From Sclerurus mexicanus (taxonomy: Eukaryota; Chordata; Aves; Passeriformes; Furnariidae): 64,000 nt of DNA. Below are positions 47,143-59,900 of the stretch, piece after piece. Below the pieces are notes generated by a model. The model saw only the letters and a program-made list of their open reading frames with translations, was not told the DNA's origin and made no database searches. The stretch is from assembly GCA_013396755.1 (NCBI GenBank), contig VWZF01003402.1, positions 372,001 to 436,000 of the forward strand, written 5' to 3'. Position 1 is the stretch's first letter; each line of letters opens with the position of its first letter. The position numbers and the translations under genes were made by a program.

Positions 47143-50100
47143 AGGTCCCACGCTGGCCACACTAAATGGTAAAGCAAAGACTAGTGCTGCTTAACCTAAA
47201 GTAGCAATGGGATGGGAACAGGAAAGAGAAAGAATATTAAATGGGTAAAATATAGTAATATTAAGCTGACTGTGGGAGATAAAATGTATCATGTTTGGCC
47301 AAGAGAGATTTTAAACTCCTTTTTTTCTGAGACAGAGGAAAAAGTTTTCCAGACTAAAATTTTAAATTATCAAGAATTTTCAGTAATGATCTAGAGATCC
47401 TAAACCCCTAGCAGAACCATGCAACATGACCTGCCTTTAGCTATATGCAATTTCCAGTGCTTCATAAGATATTTTCTTGAAGGGGATCAAGAGGAGGAGG
47501 GGAATCCTTCCTCCAATGCAAGTCTTTCTCCTCTGGTATTGTACAGAAAAAGGATTAACCTCATGCTGCAAAACACAAATGAGACAACACAACTCTCCTT
47601 GGGTGATTTCATCCTTCCTCTGTTCTTTCAAATATGCATATATAGGGATTTAGGCATGTCTGCAGATCAGTGTGGAAACAGGTTTGTGGTCAAATTGCAA
47701 GTACAGCTAGCACAGCTGTGTTTTTCCTTTCCTGAATCTGACAGAAATCATTATACAAATTATAGAAACTGTATTTTATTTGTGGAATGTAAGAAAATAA
47801 TACATAACAGTATTTGTCCAGAGATTTGCCTTAATCTCTTGTTCAATGTCTTTTCATCTATTTTCTGTAGGTGGCAAGTAGGATTGCCATCTTTTTATCC
47901 TCTTTTTTTTTTTTTTAAATTTTGTTGTTTTTTGTTGGGGATTTTTGGTTATGGGATTTTTTGTTTGGGTTTTGTTTTGATTTGTTTTCTGGCTATAAGC
48001 ATATAGAAGATCTGGTTACCCAGGCTGGGAATAAAGGGGCTACAGTTTCATTTGGAGCCCCAATACTACATTGTTAGTATTTGCTTTGTTCTTTCAGAGG
48101 GATCTTGATGAATACACAGGCACCTTTATTTCTTACTTTTCCAGAAGAGAGCAGGAATTATCAGCTGCAAAAGGTAAGGAAGGCAACTCATGTAAGATTC
48201 GGTAAATGTGTGTTTAGTGCTTGATTTTTTTCTTGAAGGTAGCAGGATACAAGATTTTCTTTTGACCCTCAGAGAGGACATTTGAAAATATCAGTTATTT
48301 TAATGCCCACTTCTTCTTGACTTAGCAAATGTTTTACTAAGAAATGGCTTGTTAGGCACTCCTTTTTGAAGGACCTCTTAATCTAAGTTGCAATTTGTTT
48401 ATAACAGCTCTAGGAAGATAAGCTCCCTTTCTTTCTACGAGAACTCTGAAGAGTGTTTACAAAATGTACAATGTTGTTCCTTTGTTCAAGCACAAGTAGT
48501 TATTTCCAAGACTGAAATATTTTCACATATTTTAGGCATCTTGGTTTGTGTGATGTAATTTTCATTCTTACTGTATTTCAATAGGAACAAAGCCATGATG
48601 GCATTCAGTACTCTATGGTGCATCTCCCAGAACTAGAATAGCCTGCAGGTGATTTAAGGTAGAAGAATAGAATAATTTCTAGCTAGAAACTCAAAGATGT
48701 TTCTTGAATATCTTTATTGTTTTTATATTGTCACATTATTTTTGTCATTTATCTTATTTTTCACGGAGGAAAAAGTATATTTAACTTCCTTATGATAACA
48801 GTGAAAATCTCTGCATCTTTTTTTTTTTTTTCTAATAATCAAATGGAAAAGTGTCTTTTCATTCTTGAAGAAGGTTCTCCTTTCCACTTTTCTAAAAAAT
48901 GCAGCAACTATAACAAAACTCTATAGATTGTTAAATCATTAGGAAAATGAAAGAATCATAGTCTACCAAGAAAATAGTTCTCCTGTTCTCCTGTTTCAAA
49001 GTATTCCATTAAAAATTAAAGGGAATGAAGTTCTAACTTGAGGTTTGGTGGAACCTCAGCATTTGCATTTTAATAGGAATATTTTAGCAAATATTCTTTT
49101 ATTCTGAGTTCATAAACTCTCTGTATTTTGATAGAAGGATAGAATGAAAGCGTAACAGGAATTGTGCATTCATGGAATTTGAAAAGCTGTAGTAACACAT
49201 TAGTTATTCTTCCTCCATATAGGCGTAGTGCATGAAGTTAATAACTGGTGTAAAAAAAACCAAAACAAACCAAACAAGGACATTACTGAACAAAAAAAGA
49301 ACCCTTCTGCCTTGACATGTATTAGTCAGGGGAAATGATCTCTTTTTAGTTGTTGTTCTTTTAAGTGACAAGTTAATCCATTTGTTCAGCTGACAAAAGA
49401 GCTTCATCACTGTGATGGCAAATGAAAACTGTTGGATTTAGTTATAAATTATATTTAATTATAAATTGATTTACATTTTACTACTTCTGACTATTCTCTA
49501 CAAGATGGATGAATTAGAAATAATAATTCCTTTTGAAGACACTATCTTAGAATGGGGTAAAAAATTCCTCTCACTGAAGTATGTATCATATATCTGGCAG
49601 GTAAACCCAAAGAAAGTTCCTTCTGTTATTAACTAAATCCACAGGAGACAGAAGGGTTTGTAAGATGTATGACCTTAGTACATTGCTGGAGCACAGGAAC
49701 TCTACTATGCGGTTGAGTGTAATACCTTCCCTTTTTATTTTTTTCTCTTTTTTCTGATGTCTTTTGACACATTTAGCAGTGGAAGGGTTGATGTTGCGAT
49801 CAGTGTAAGATTCTTTGAGTTTTCAGGATTTTAGAATGACCTAGAAGGATTTAATTTGAGCTTTTCACAAGGTGCAGTAAACAGTTGCCTCATGATTCAC
49901 TTGTTTTCTTAATAATTGCATTTCATGTAGCATACACTGACTACTTTATAGTCTGGATTTTATGTAGTATCATATTTTTTCAAAATTAACTGGTACAAAA
50001 GTCAGTGGCAATCTGAATGGGTGGTGGATCATTTCCTAAACATTCAGTTAATGCTAAAAATTTTAACTTAACAACCAAAAAGTGAATTATAGATTACAGG

Positions 50101-52565
50101 ATCGGAAGTGAAAGGAGAAAAAATGTATTTCAGAAGCATAAAGTTATCTCTGAAACAAAATTATAACAAAGCTTTGTGGAAATAAACTTGGAAGCTGTCA
50201 AATATACTGATAACTGTAAAATATCTCTTTGTGCTTTCCAAAGATGGTCAGATGTGGCAGAACAATTACATGAGAATCAGAAATTTTCATCTGCTGGCCT
50301 TACTCACTGTCAAATTCTACCTGCAGAAACCCAGACACTTATCAGACATCAAGACAGTCTAAAACTGGCATGCTATCTTAAAAAAAAAGAAAATAAAAAT
50401 TAAAAAAGATCAGTTTCAAGAAGTGATTCTTTTCATCACTGTTTAAAAAAGCCAACCAGACAAAAAAAAACAAACCCACCAAGGTCAATTATCTTCAGCA
50501 ATAGAAATAAAACTAATTCCTGTTTCCAGTTCTCTGACATGTTCATACTTTATCTATAGTATGTTTTTGTCAAATAGTAGCATTTTTTTCTCTTACTGCA
50601 ACACAGTTGGTCATTCAACAGTATGCAATAATTGCACAGCTGGCTGTGCTTAGTAAAATATGCAAGCATTGCAACATTGGTAGTTGTGGCACTGACTGCA
50701 CAAGCACTGCAGTGCCTCTAAAGAGCTCCTGAGGCATTTAGAGAATTATGACCCTCTTACTTTTTTCACTAACAATATTTTTATTCTGAGTTTCTTATTT
50801 CCCTTCCTTTACTTTTTTATTCTTGATTGCCACCATTTTTATCTCTCATTAAATATTCCGATGCCTATTCATGTACTTTTCATTAAAACTTCTTCCTTTA
50901 TTTTCTTTGCTTTTTTTCTGACTCCTTTTGAATATACATCTAAATTTCAGTCACTACTATCATTGTCTTAAAAGCAAAATTGGAGATCTTTTTGCTCCTA
51001 TGTGAAGATCAGTGTCTTGCTCCATGACAGGGTTTTAAACTGTGAATTCAAGGTCTCCCCTGAGCCCTAAATCATAACCATCAAGAAGGACAGTATTTCA
51101 CACATAGTCCCATCTTTTTTGTATCTTATTCTTTGCTGGCTGTTTTAGTTTCTTTATAATGTCTGGTGAATTAAATTATAAGCCTTATTGGAATGACTTT
51201 CTTAGGTTTCCGGAATCAGCTTTTGAGCCCTGTCTTGCTCTTTCCCATCAGTGAGTCTCCCTGTTGTTGGTGTACAGTGGCAATTGGTCCTTCAAGCTAC
51301 AACTTTAAAGGAATTGATACCCGTAGGAATTGATATGCACACAGGTAACCCAGAGGACTAAACCATGGCTAAGGTATTTAAGAGAAGTTTATTCTGAAGT
51401 CGGAAACCCTGAATACATTACAAAGCATCACTGAATGAAATTGTGCAGTGGGCAAGAGAGAGCCCCCAGGCCTGTTTTCTGGTGCTTTTATAATAAATCC
51501 TTTCGCATGTGCATAACTTCAAGCCTGTGTTCTCCCCAGTCCTTTTATGGACTCTTCTCTCTCCCAGCAGGGGCCTCACAGCATGTCTGTGAGAAAGTGT
51601 TATCTCTACACAGGAATCCTACTTCTCAAAACAAGCAGAGAATAAACATCCATAGATGTAATAAATGGAGTTTTTCCACACTGATCTTTTCCCAGGCCTA
51701 GTATTCCGAGCAGCAAAAGCTTCTTTGAGCAAAAACCTCTTTCCTCCCTGAGTAAATCTTCTGCATTCAGCTTTTCATTCCACAATACCTATGCTGCCAT
51801 GCAAGTGCGTTGGTTTTTGTGGGAGGGAGGAAAGGTTACAAATCAGTGATTTGAGGCAAAGTAGGAATATTTTTGGTTTTTCTGTGAGGGGCAACACTGT
51901 GATATTTTGTGCATGTGGTATCAGCCATCTAGGCCTTACACCATACTGAGAAAATACAGATGTTGCCTTCATTCCTTTCAAGAAACAGTTAATAGAAAGT
52001 ATGGTTTACTTTGTCTGTACCTGCTAGTTTTACAGAGATGAAAGGCAACTGAAGTCTGAATGTGGTCCTTTGGGATAAAATGTTGGTTCCCCTGAAGCTG
52101 CCTGGAGTATATGCATCAGCCTAACCAGAGACCTGATTTTGACTTCTACTCTATATGTGTCCAGGAAGAGTAAGGGGAAGAATAAAAAAAGTTGTTTCAG
52201 TTTAATCTGTGCCATCGGGAAGCATGCTCTATTTTCTACAGCTGAAATAAACTGCAAATAAAGTAAACAGACTAATCAGTAGGCTAAGAATGAATGCAAC
52301 ATGTATCATAGTGCAATATGATTACATAATTTACATGAATGTGTGGTATGAGCAAAGGCCACAAAGAGCTCTTTTTCAGTTGTGCCTCAGATATATTTTA
52401 AGGAAATACCTAAGAACAAAGAAAGTGTCTTTGTAGGGCTTTACTGAAGCCTCCTCAATATTCACATGAAGTGCATGACAAAGGAGTTGGCCAGCCACAC
52501 TGAATGTTAATAATGAGAAAATTGAATCAAAGTTCATTAGTACAACTGTGCATTTTCAATGATTT

Positions 52566-52720
52566 ATGATATGTAATATGTATGCATATACATACATATA
52601 TACATATTTATATACATACATGTATACACATACCTCCCTAAAAAAACCCCAAAACCCCAAACAAACAAAAAACAAAACCCACCAAAACCAAAAAACAACT
52701 ACAAAACACAAAAAATTAAT
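52566..52720. repeat. Low-complexity block: TACATA-rich then CCAAAAC-rich
   Basis: Irregular TATACATACATA repeats (52566-52635) pass into A/C-rich CCCCAAAACCCC-type sequence (52640-52705). It produces a spurious 104-codon ORF. Confidence 0.85.
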
Positions 52721-53092
52721 AATAAAGTCCAAGCCTTTATGGCACCAAAGCCACCTCTATACAACAAAGCACAGGGTTAAGTTATGTTGGCATGGTAAAA
52801 CCTGCCATGGAAGAACTGAGAGTTCAAAGGCTTATACAGTCATTCTTAAACCCATGTTTAAGGAATTGGTCTTAATCTGAAGGGAATATCTGTTTTTTTT
52901 ACCCTTCAGCTTTTTGAAAGCAAGACAGTTTTTTTGAGCATGCACATTTGCCTTAAGAGATGAAAATGCATATTACATTGACCAAGAAGGCAAGGGAAAA
53001 GAAATTAAATATTATTCTTACAAGTGAGTGATGTGAATAGTAGAAGGACTGTAGATCTCAACATGGTGTTTTCCTCTTCTACAGGACATTAT

Positions 53093-53125
53093 ATATGTCA
53101 GTGTCACAATGTGACACTGACATAT
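53093..53125. repeat. Perfect inverted repeat, 15-bp arms, 3-nt loop
   Basis: ATATGTCAGTGTCAC at 53093-53107 is followed by AAT and then its exact reverse complement at 53111-53125. Pairing stops immediately outside (T-T at 53092/53126). Confidence 0.95.
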
Positions 53126-53639
53126 TAAGCTCATAATGCAATGCAACTTCCCCATCCTTTTCTATAGGATGTTTCTTTGGTTAGTCATTTCCCGCTTTGG
53201 TGAGAAAGATTTAAAAATACAGGCACTGTTTAGCTTCAAGTGAGAACTGAGCAGTATATTAACTGTCTCAAAATGCCAACACAGCTACTCGTAAGTAACA
53301 AAAAACCCCCTGTTATTTTCATTGATGACCAAACAAGAAAAAATGTGACTAAATTGAAGTACCTGTTATTCAGTTCAAATGTCAGGAAATTTAATAGACA
53401 CACATGAGGCGCAACTTATTGCCTGAGGTTATGGAGTCTCTGAGTACACCTTTAACATGCTCTGTCAGGAACTGAATAGCTGATCTTGTATTGGAGAGGC
53501 AATAGATTATTTTTCCAGCTCTATTCCGGTGCCATTGTTAAGTTCAGGTTCTTTAAAATTATTTAAGAGATGCCTCTGCCTGAAGGTGTGAATGAGACCA
53601 TATGCCAAAGTCAGTAGTATGGATTTCTATTTAACAGTT

Positions 53640-54490
53640 ATATGTGAGCCATAGAAAGAAATAGGGAAAAGAGAGAAAGAGGTAGATGAAGAGAGTGACA
53701 GAAAGATTAATTAGAAAAAAATATCACCACTCAGTGGATTCCAACAGCATCCTGTTGATCCTCTTCTGGTCTCAGTGATGAGAGTCCCAGTCTTGTTGAA
53801 GTGATGGTTGCAGTCTGGATACATTGAAGGAAGCCCAGGGCAGTAAAGGAAGTCCTGTGTGGTAAGGGGAAAAGTCCATCAGCTAGTTAAGTCCAGGGTG
53901 GTGAGGGAAGAAGGCCTCATATTTGAGCGAAGTCCATGATGGCTTTTATTAGGCTTAGGCTGGATGGGAATGCCCCAGTACCTCTTCTGGGTGGGTGGAG
54001 AGTTTTACACTAGATGATGTAATACTGGATCATGGGACATTTCAGAGTCTTTGACACCTTGTAAGAGGTTACAGCTGTCTGTAACATCAGCACAGTTGAG
54101 TCAGTTATGGCCCATCAGCACAGGTTAATATCTTCAGGCTATCTTTAGGTAGCTATCACCCAAGGGGATTTATCATAGCTGAGCCATTTGTGTGAGGATG
54201 AACACTACTCCTCCCTACAGGATTTGCCTCTCTCCTTATTTTAGCCAGCTTGTAGCCTGAGGTGATGGGCGTGCACGTCCTCAGCACCTGGGTGGTTTCT
54301 TTGCACATTGTCGCCTTGCACCACAATTGTCTGAGGCTTATGGATACATTCTTCTGCTGGGATAACTGGACAATAGTAGCACCTTTATCTTATCTCAAGT
54401 TCTCCTCACAGTCCAAATTAGAAGGTATATTCAGGGCTTCCGGTGGGCTTTGGGGAGGAGTTGCTTCTTTGCACAGTTTGCTACAGTAGA
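53640..54490 (-). mobile_element. Probable ERV LTR remnant (antisense)
   Basis: The region is less AT-rich than its surroundings. On the minus strand it carries wording I associate with songbird ERV LTRs (for example the complement of CAGTTATGGCCCATCAGCAC at about 54102 and of GATGAACACTACTCCTCCC at about 54199). Boundaries are not resolved and no TG...CA pair with a target duplication was found. Confidence 0.4.
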
Positions 54491-54754
54491 AAAAAAAGTC
54501 CTTCAGTGATTTTAAAAATGTTTAAGCCATAAACCATTTCAGTGTCTCATGGCCATGTGTGGGCATAATATTGCTGTTATATACTATGGTCTAAAAATGA
54601 ACAGAGGACTTCAGTGCTGCTCAAGTACAAAAGGAAGCATAGCATGTGCTATTTACTTGGACTTTGGGTTCATTTCTATATCTTTTAACACTGTAAAATA
54701 ATGAGGTAAAGAAAGAATTGCCAAAGGAAACATTTAGCTTTAAGTATGTGTAAA

Positions 54755-54789
54755 ATTACCTGTCCTTGACTAATTACCTGTCCTTGACT
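54755..54789. repeat. 18-bp tandem duplication
   Basis: ATTACCTGTCCTTGACTA at 54755-54772 is repeated as ATTACCTGTCCTTGACT at 54773-54789. It lies 60 bp left of the solo LTR. Confidence 0.9.
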
Positions 54790-54849
54790 TCACTGCTGTG
54801 AACTTGAGCATATGGGCCAAGGCTACATAAAAGAAATTTTATATTTAGT

Positions 54850-55420
54850 TGTGGTAGTTTAGTTTTCTTTGTTTTGGTCTAGGCCTTCCCTGGTAACAAG
54901 TTCATAACTAAGGAAGTATTCCACACCATTCCTTCACGTAATCAGTTGTATGTAAAGACAAGGGAAAGTTTCTTCCCTCTCTCTCTTCCTTTCATCTGCT
55001 GGGGAGGACATCAGATCTCTGTGTCGGCTTAGCTCTTACCTATGTGAGGCATACGTGGGACGCTGGTGTCTCAGCCGTACAGAAGTGGAGATTTCTACTG
55101 TTTCTCTTGAGGGAAGTTTTGGTGAGAATTTATTGTGCTAGTTACTTATTTGAGCTTTTCCCTGAGTTTACGAGTGTGTGTGTCTGTTTTGTTTTTACCC
55201 ATTTTTGTCCCTTTTTTCCCTTTCCCTTTCGGGGTTGCTTTGGGTTCTTGTTCTGTATATTCATAGTGTTTGATTGTATATAATTGTAATATATGTGAAT
55301 ATATATATATATACTTTTGCTACAATTGTCTTTGGGTACTTTTTTCCCTTCTCTCTCGGGAGCAGGGAATCTGTGTGGACAGCAGCTGGGTTTGGCAGGG
55401 AGCCAACCTAAATCTCCACA
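54850..55420 (-). mobile_element. Solo LTR, 571 bp, with perfect 5-bp target duplication
   Basis: The element starts TGTGGTAG at 54850 and ends CTCCACA at 55420, giving TG...CA termini. It is flanked by TTAGT at 54845-54849 and again at 55421-55425. A 5-bp target duplication and LTR-like size with no internal region indicate a solo LTR left by LTR-LTR recombination. Orientation is tentative: the minus strand has ATATATATATAT TATA-like sequence near 55300 and AATAAA (TTTATT on +, about 55119-55124) downstream of it in minus-strand order, whereas the + strand shows no AATAAA. Confidence 0.85.
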
Positions 55421-56224
55421 TTAGTTGAATAAAAATTCTTATGAAATTTTTTTATGTCTTTAAGTGTTTAAAAAAGCACTTTTGTGTGTGTGTTTGTTTT
55501 GGTTTGGGTTTTTTTTGCTAAAAGTTGCGGCGCTTGAAACAATTCAACTTGGCTTTCAGTTAGAAGAAAATAACTTTATTGCTTTTTAGAGAATTCTTAT
55601 TTTTAACTTGGGGTTTTGGCTTGTCCAATAAAAATTGCATTAATAATATTTATAAAACTTCATCTGTGTGATTTTGTTCTTTATTGAAAGTAATGAAATT
55701 AAACAAAGCTCTAGTTACATCTGCTTTTCTAAATATTTTACTGTGTTTGTCATGTCATTCATTGATTACTTGCAAATAGATCTGCCAAGCACAAAACATC
55801 AGAAATGACAGATGATAGATCTTTTAAGATCTAACCAACAGATGTGATGCTGATTAAATTTAAAACAAACCCAGAGCAGTAGTAAGGGTCATATAACAAC
55901 CAGATGAATGGATAGAATATTCATAATTTTTCCTCCAATTAAAGATGTAAGACTATTAACCTGTTTATATAGATGATCCTCTTGAACACATACTAATTTC
56001 TGGTCACGATCTTCTCACGTATTACATCAAAACTGCTAGAAAACATGATGATTTCAAACCAAGTTAATTCAGGATTTCAAAATGGGCTCACCTGCTTTTA
56101 GACATTTTATTATTACAAGCAAGGAGAGGTTTATTTTCTTCTGTTTTGTTTTCCCACAGAATAGCAAAACAAAAGAGAAAATGGCAAGGTAAGCACAGCT
56201 TCATGCTGAGAAAAAAATAAACTT
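55421..56224. other. Intergenic DNA, nothing recognised
   Basis: AT-rich sequence between two LTRs with a T/G-rich run at 55480-55520. No gene or repeat family is recognised. Confidence 0.6.
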
Positions 56225-56900
56225 TCTCTGCTGCTCATTCTGCCTCAGGCTTTTCCCCTGCTCCAGTGTGAAGTCCATCTCACAGACTGCAGTCATCCAC
56301 AAACTCTGCCAATATGAGTCCTTTCCACGGGCTGCAGTTCTTCACAAAGTGCTCCAGCGTGTGTACCTTCCAAAGGGTGCAGTTCCTCAGGAACAGAGTA
56401 CTTCATTCAGCATGGGTCTTTGGTCCACATGCTACAGCAGTGGATCCTCTAAGGGCTGCAGGTGGATATCTGCTCCACCATGGTTCTCCATGGGCTGCAG
56501 GGAACAATCTGCTTTGCTTTGCTTTTCCGTGGTCTTTTCCATGGGCTGCAGGCAAATCAATGCTCTGGTACCTTGAGCACCCTCTCCCCCTTCTTTTTTG
56601 TGTACTCTGCCTGGGTGTCTGCAGGGCTGTTTCTGCTTTTGCTCGCTCCTCTCTCTCACAGCTGTTATGCAGCATTTTTGCCCATCCATAAATATGTTTC
56701 CCCAGAAGTGCTGCCAACTTGGCTGGGGGTCTCAGCCGTGCCCTATGGTGGCTCCATTGGAGCTGACTGGAGCATGTGGCAGCTCCAGCCTCCCCCCACA
56801 GAGGGTCCTGCTCCCAGTGCCTGGACGCTGGCACTGGGCAAACATAGCTGAATTCACCCAGGCTGACCTGTGCTCTGAGCTGAGGTGATAACACTGGCAA
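56225..56900 (-). mobile_element. ERV LTR fragment, antisense, related to the LTR at 46083
   Basis: The segment shares degenerate internal repeats with the LTR at 46083 on the opposite strand: CCATGGGCTGCAGG-type words recur at about 56328, 56488 and 56540, with TGCTCCAGTGTG and GGTGTCTGCAG. It also shares the segment around TAAATATGTTTCCCCAGAAG, which corresponds to the TATA-side sequence. The right end diverges and the left end (poly(A) side) is missing. ORFs on both strands here (up to 182 codons) are products of the GC-rich LTR repeats. Confidence 0.75.
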
Positions 56901-59900
56901 GAATGCCATTCCTGAGAAGGAATGGGAGCATGTCCCAGTGACCTTACACACTGAAATGACAAATCCCCAGTTCTTCGATGATCCTATGTAAACATAGAGA
57001 TAAGTTTATTCATATTGTTTATTCTTGTGTAATTCCTTGTTTTCATTGAGGCTGCTTGAATATTTAATATTAAAATGTGTTTATTATTCCAGGGTGGGAC
57101 CTTCATTTTTTCACTTGTTGCTCAATACTTTATTACAGCAGAGAGCAGTGGGAGAGCTGCTGTGTTTCTCACCAGCATGGTTTCTTCTGCACTTGCAGAC
57201 TGATAGTTTGTTTCCTGGTCCACCTTAGCTGGATGCTAAAATGTCTTCCTGCAAGCCTGGCTGAGAGCAGGTAGCCTCTTGAGAAAGGAAAAGTTTTGGA
57301 GTCCTTTTCTGACACCTGAGGTTATTCTGTTCCCACTGAATTGGAATTTCATTCAGCATTTTATTGTTTCATGATAATTTCATGTTGAATAGTTTAAAGG
57401 TTCAGCACAGTATTACCAGGACATGCTGAAAACTAGTGCTTTAAATTTGTAATTAATAAAAAATAGGAAATACAGTAAGAGATTAAATAAGTTATTTGGA
57501 ATGTCTGTGAAATTGCTTCCAGGCTCTTTAAAAGCAGGTTTTTCACATGAGTTTCTATCTGGATTTCATGCAAAGCATGTTCATTTATCTACAAATGAAT
57601 CCTAATGAGAATTTTTTCAGATTTTATGATGTACAAGAGATTTTTGCAGAAACTGAAGCTGCTCGCATACAAATTCTTCCTTGCCTTTTTTCAGTGGTGG
57701 ATCCTCTGATACCAGAAATGAATTTTTCACATCTGACTCCTCAAAGCAGTTGGTAGCTTAGTAATATTGTTTCAGCACCTGCAAGTGCCATATTAGAAAC
57801 ACTTTCGTGATTCCCCACACCCCTACACCAGGACTCACTTGCTGCAAAAATCTTCAGTATTTTCTCTGCAGTCAATTTTACACTTTGAAACCCAATCTAT
57901 CAAGAATGTTCCCACTTGTATAGCAATATAGCCCTGGACTTTTGGTAAGTGGTAAAATATCTATAGGGATTAAAGTACAATTATATTGTTACTATGACAG
58001 AAAATAATATTCACAAGTGTATTTAACAGCACCATTTCTTTCAACTGGAGTGAACATATTTATTTTGATTGGTGCCATATTTGCACCTACTGTTACACTG
58101 TTGAAAAGGTAATGCATTTTATTGAATGGTTCTGTGGCAGAAAAATTATAAAAAATAAGATGGATAGGAAAATAAACATGACTGTTATTTATATAGACTT
58201 AACTGATAATTCAAATCAAGTTTAATAATAGTTTGTCATTTATTTTTATAATATTCAAAGTATTTGCATGATTATATTATTTTCATGTGTTTGATGCTGT
58301 CTTGAGAAATTTGACTCATGTTTACTTAAATGCAAGACAGGCAACATCTACGGGCTTCTATCAAGTGAGGCAAGAAACAGAAATTAATAAACAAAAGCTC
58401 AACCCAAACAAAAAACTATATTCATAAATGTCATTCCTTTCCCCTGCAGACATACTCCATCAATCTAGGTGCTAAAATACTGTAATATACCTAGTGTAGG
58501 TATGTAATTCCTGCTAAAACAAGTTTCGTGTTGTAAACAAAGTACATGTATCAAAACGGAATTTTATGATTGGCTAAACTAACTTGGAAAAAAAAGACAA
58601 AAAGTGTTGCATGAAGTACAGATAAAAAAAATTATTCTGTGTAGTTTAGGTAGTAGAAAAAACATTTTCTCTCTATCTGCCCAATGAAATACTTTACTGA
58701 AATTATTAGAATTAGAATTTTAAATTTAATTCTAGTATTAACAAAGCAGAGAAACCTAGTAGCCCTAAGTATCTGCCATCTTCTGTAATGAAAATTGCTG
58801 GGGTTTTTTAGTGCAGAGAGAGTAAGCATGTAAGTGTTATTCAAAACCCACAAAGTCCACCTTCCTTTTAAAAGCTTTACTCTCATACAGCATTTCTGTA
58901 TTGAGTTATAATTACCTCTGCACTTTTGTAATTGCTATTGATGTTGTTTACTTTGAGGTAGAAGGTTTGACTCCCTATAGGGTGAAGAGCAATTCAGAAT
59001 ACCCTGTTTTCAGGGAAAAATGCATGGTAAATAAAATTATTTGTATCACCACTCTTCCGGACCTGAATTGAAATACCTTTGTTCTGCTTCGATATGGTGC
59101 TGAAGCTATATACAGCATTAGGACTTCTGATGAACAGATGTTTCTAACATTTCTGGTCTGGCTAGTAAGAAGTACTTTTTTATCAGTGTACAGGTCACTT
59201 CAGATTTCACTTGTCGTTCCAAGGTTTTGCTAAATATTGCTATAGCAAGAATCATTCCCCATCTCCTAAACCAAGCTGTAGCCACTGCCTTGTAGCTTCA
59301 TTGTATTTCTTTGTCAAGAGACCTGGTTATGTTTATGCTGCTTGCTTTTCTACTTCTGCACAAAATGTCTTCTAGAAGCAGGAGCTCTACAGCATTGGTA
59401 GCTTGCATGATCTGCAGATTGCTGTGTTGAAGTGCTCTTTGGAAGATGAGGATAAATGCAGCCTAATTATTCCTGTGCACTGCAGACTGTCCTTATGCAT
59501 CTCAGGGCTTCAATCCTAGAATTCTTCTGGAGCTGGGCTGCTGGTAATATCCTCTAGTGACTAGTTTTATGGCATTTACGTTATTTCATGCATCTAATTT
59601 TCTGCCACTTGACCACACCAAAGATTATGGCAGTTAGGAATTCTACCTGAATTTTTAAGAATAACTCAAAACTATATAAATGCTGGTTCTGTGTGTGTAA
59701 TTTTGCATTTATGGGAGGTGTTCCTTTAAAAAAAAAAACACAAACCCCCTCCCACTAATCATCCCATTGCCTATACCGCTACATTTAGCCTTGTTCATGC
59801 AAAATGAAAATATAAATCTCTGGCCCATTGCTTGATGAACCTGAGCTTACTACTAAGTAGCCACTTCTTAATAGATAATTGTTTAGTCAAATGTTTTAAG

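Larger units (their letters stand above)
47143..54849. other. Intergenic DNA, no gene seen
   Basis: AT-rich sequence with T/G low complexity at 47897-47990, a TACATA/CCAAAAC-rich block at 52566-52720, a perfect hairpin at 53093-53125 and a probable LTR remnant from 53640. A 195-codon ORF at 47419-48006 crosses low-complexity DNA and is not supported as a gene. Around 51340-51740 the composition is retroviral-LTR-like, but I cannot confirm it. Confidence 0.55.

Noticed and set aside
47419..48006. 195-codon ORF on the + strand
   Set aside because: Its second half is driven by T/G low-complexity DNA (Phe/Gly/Leu runs). There is no family resemblance, no splice context, and it lies in AT-rich intergenic DNA.
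51330..51750. Possible further antisense LTR
   Set aside because: Wording and an AATAAA-complement are suggestive, but no TG...CA ends, target duplication or clear relative were found.
52566..52880. 104-codon ORF rich in Tyr/Thr then Lys/Pro/Asn
   Set aside because: Derived from the TACATA and CCAAAAC low-complexity block.
56314..56962. ORFs up to 182 codons on both strands
   Set aside because: They lie in the inverted LTR fragment, with the same repeat-driven openness; no retroviral protein motifs.
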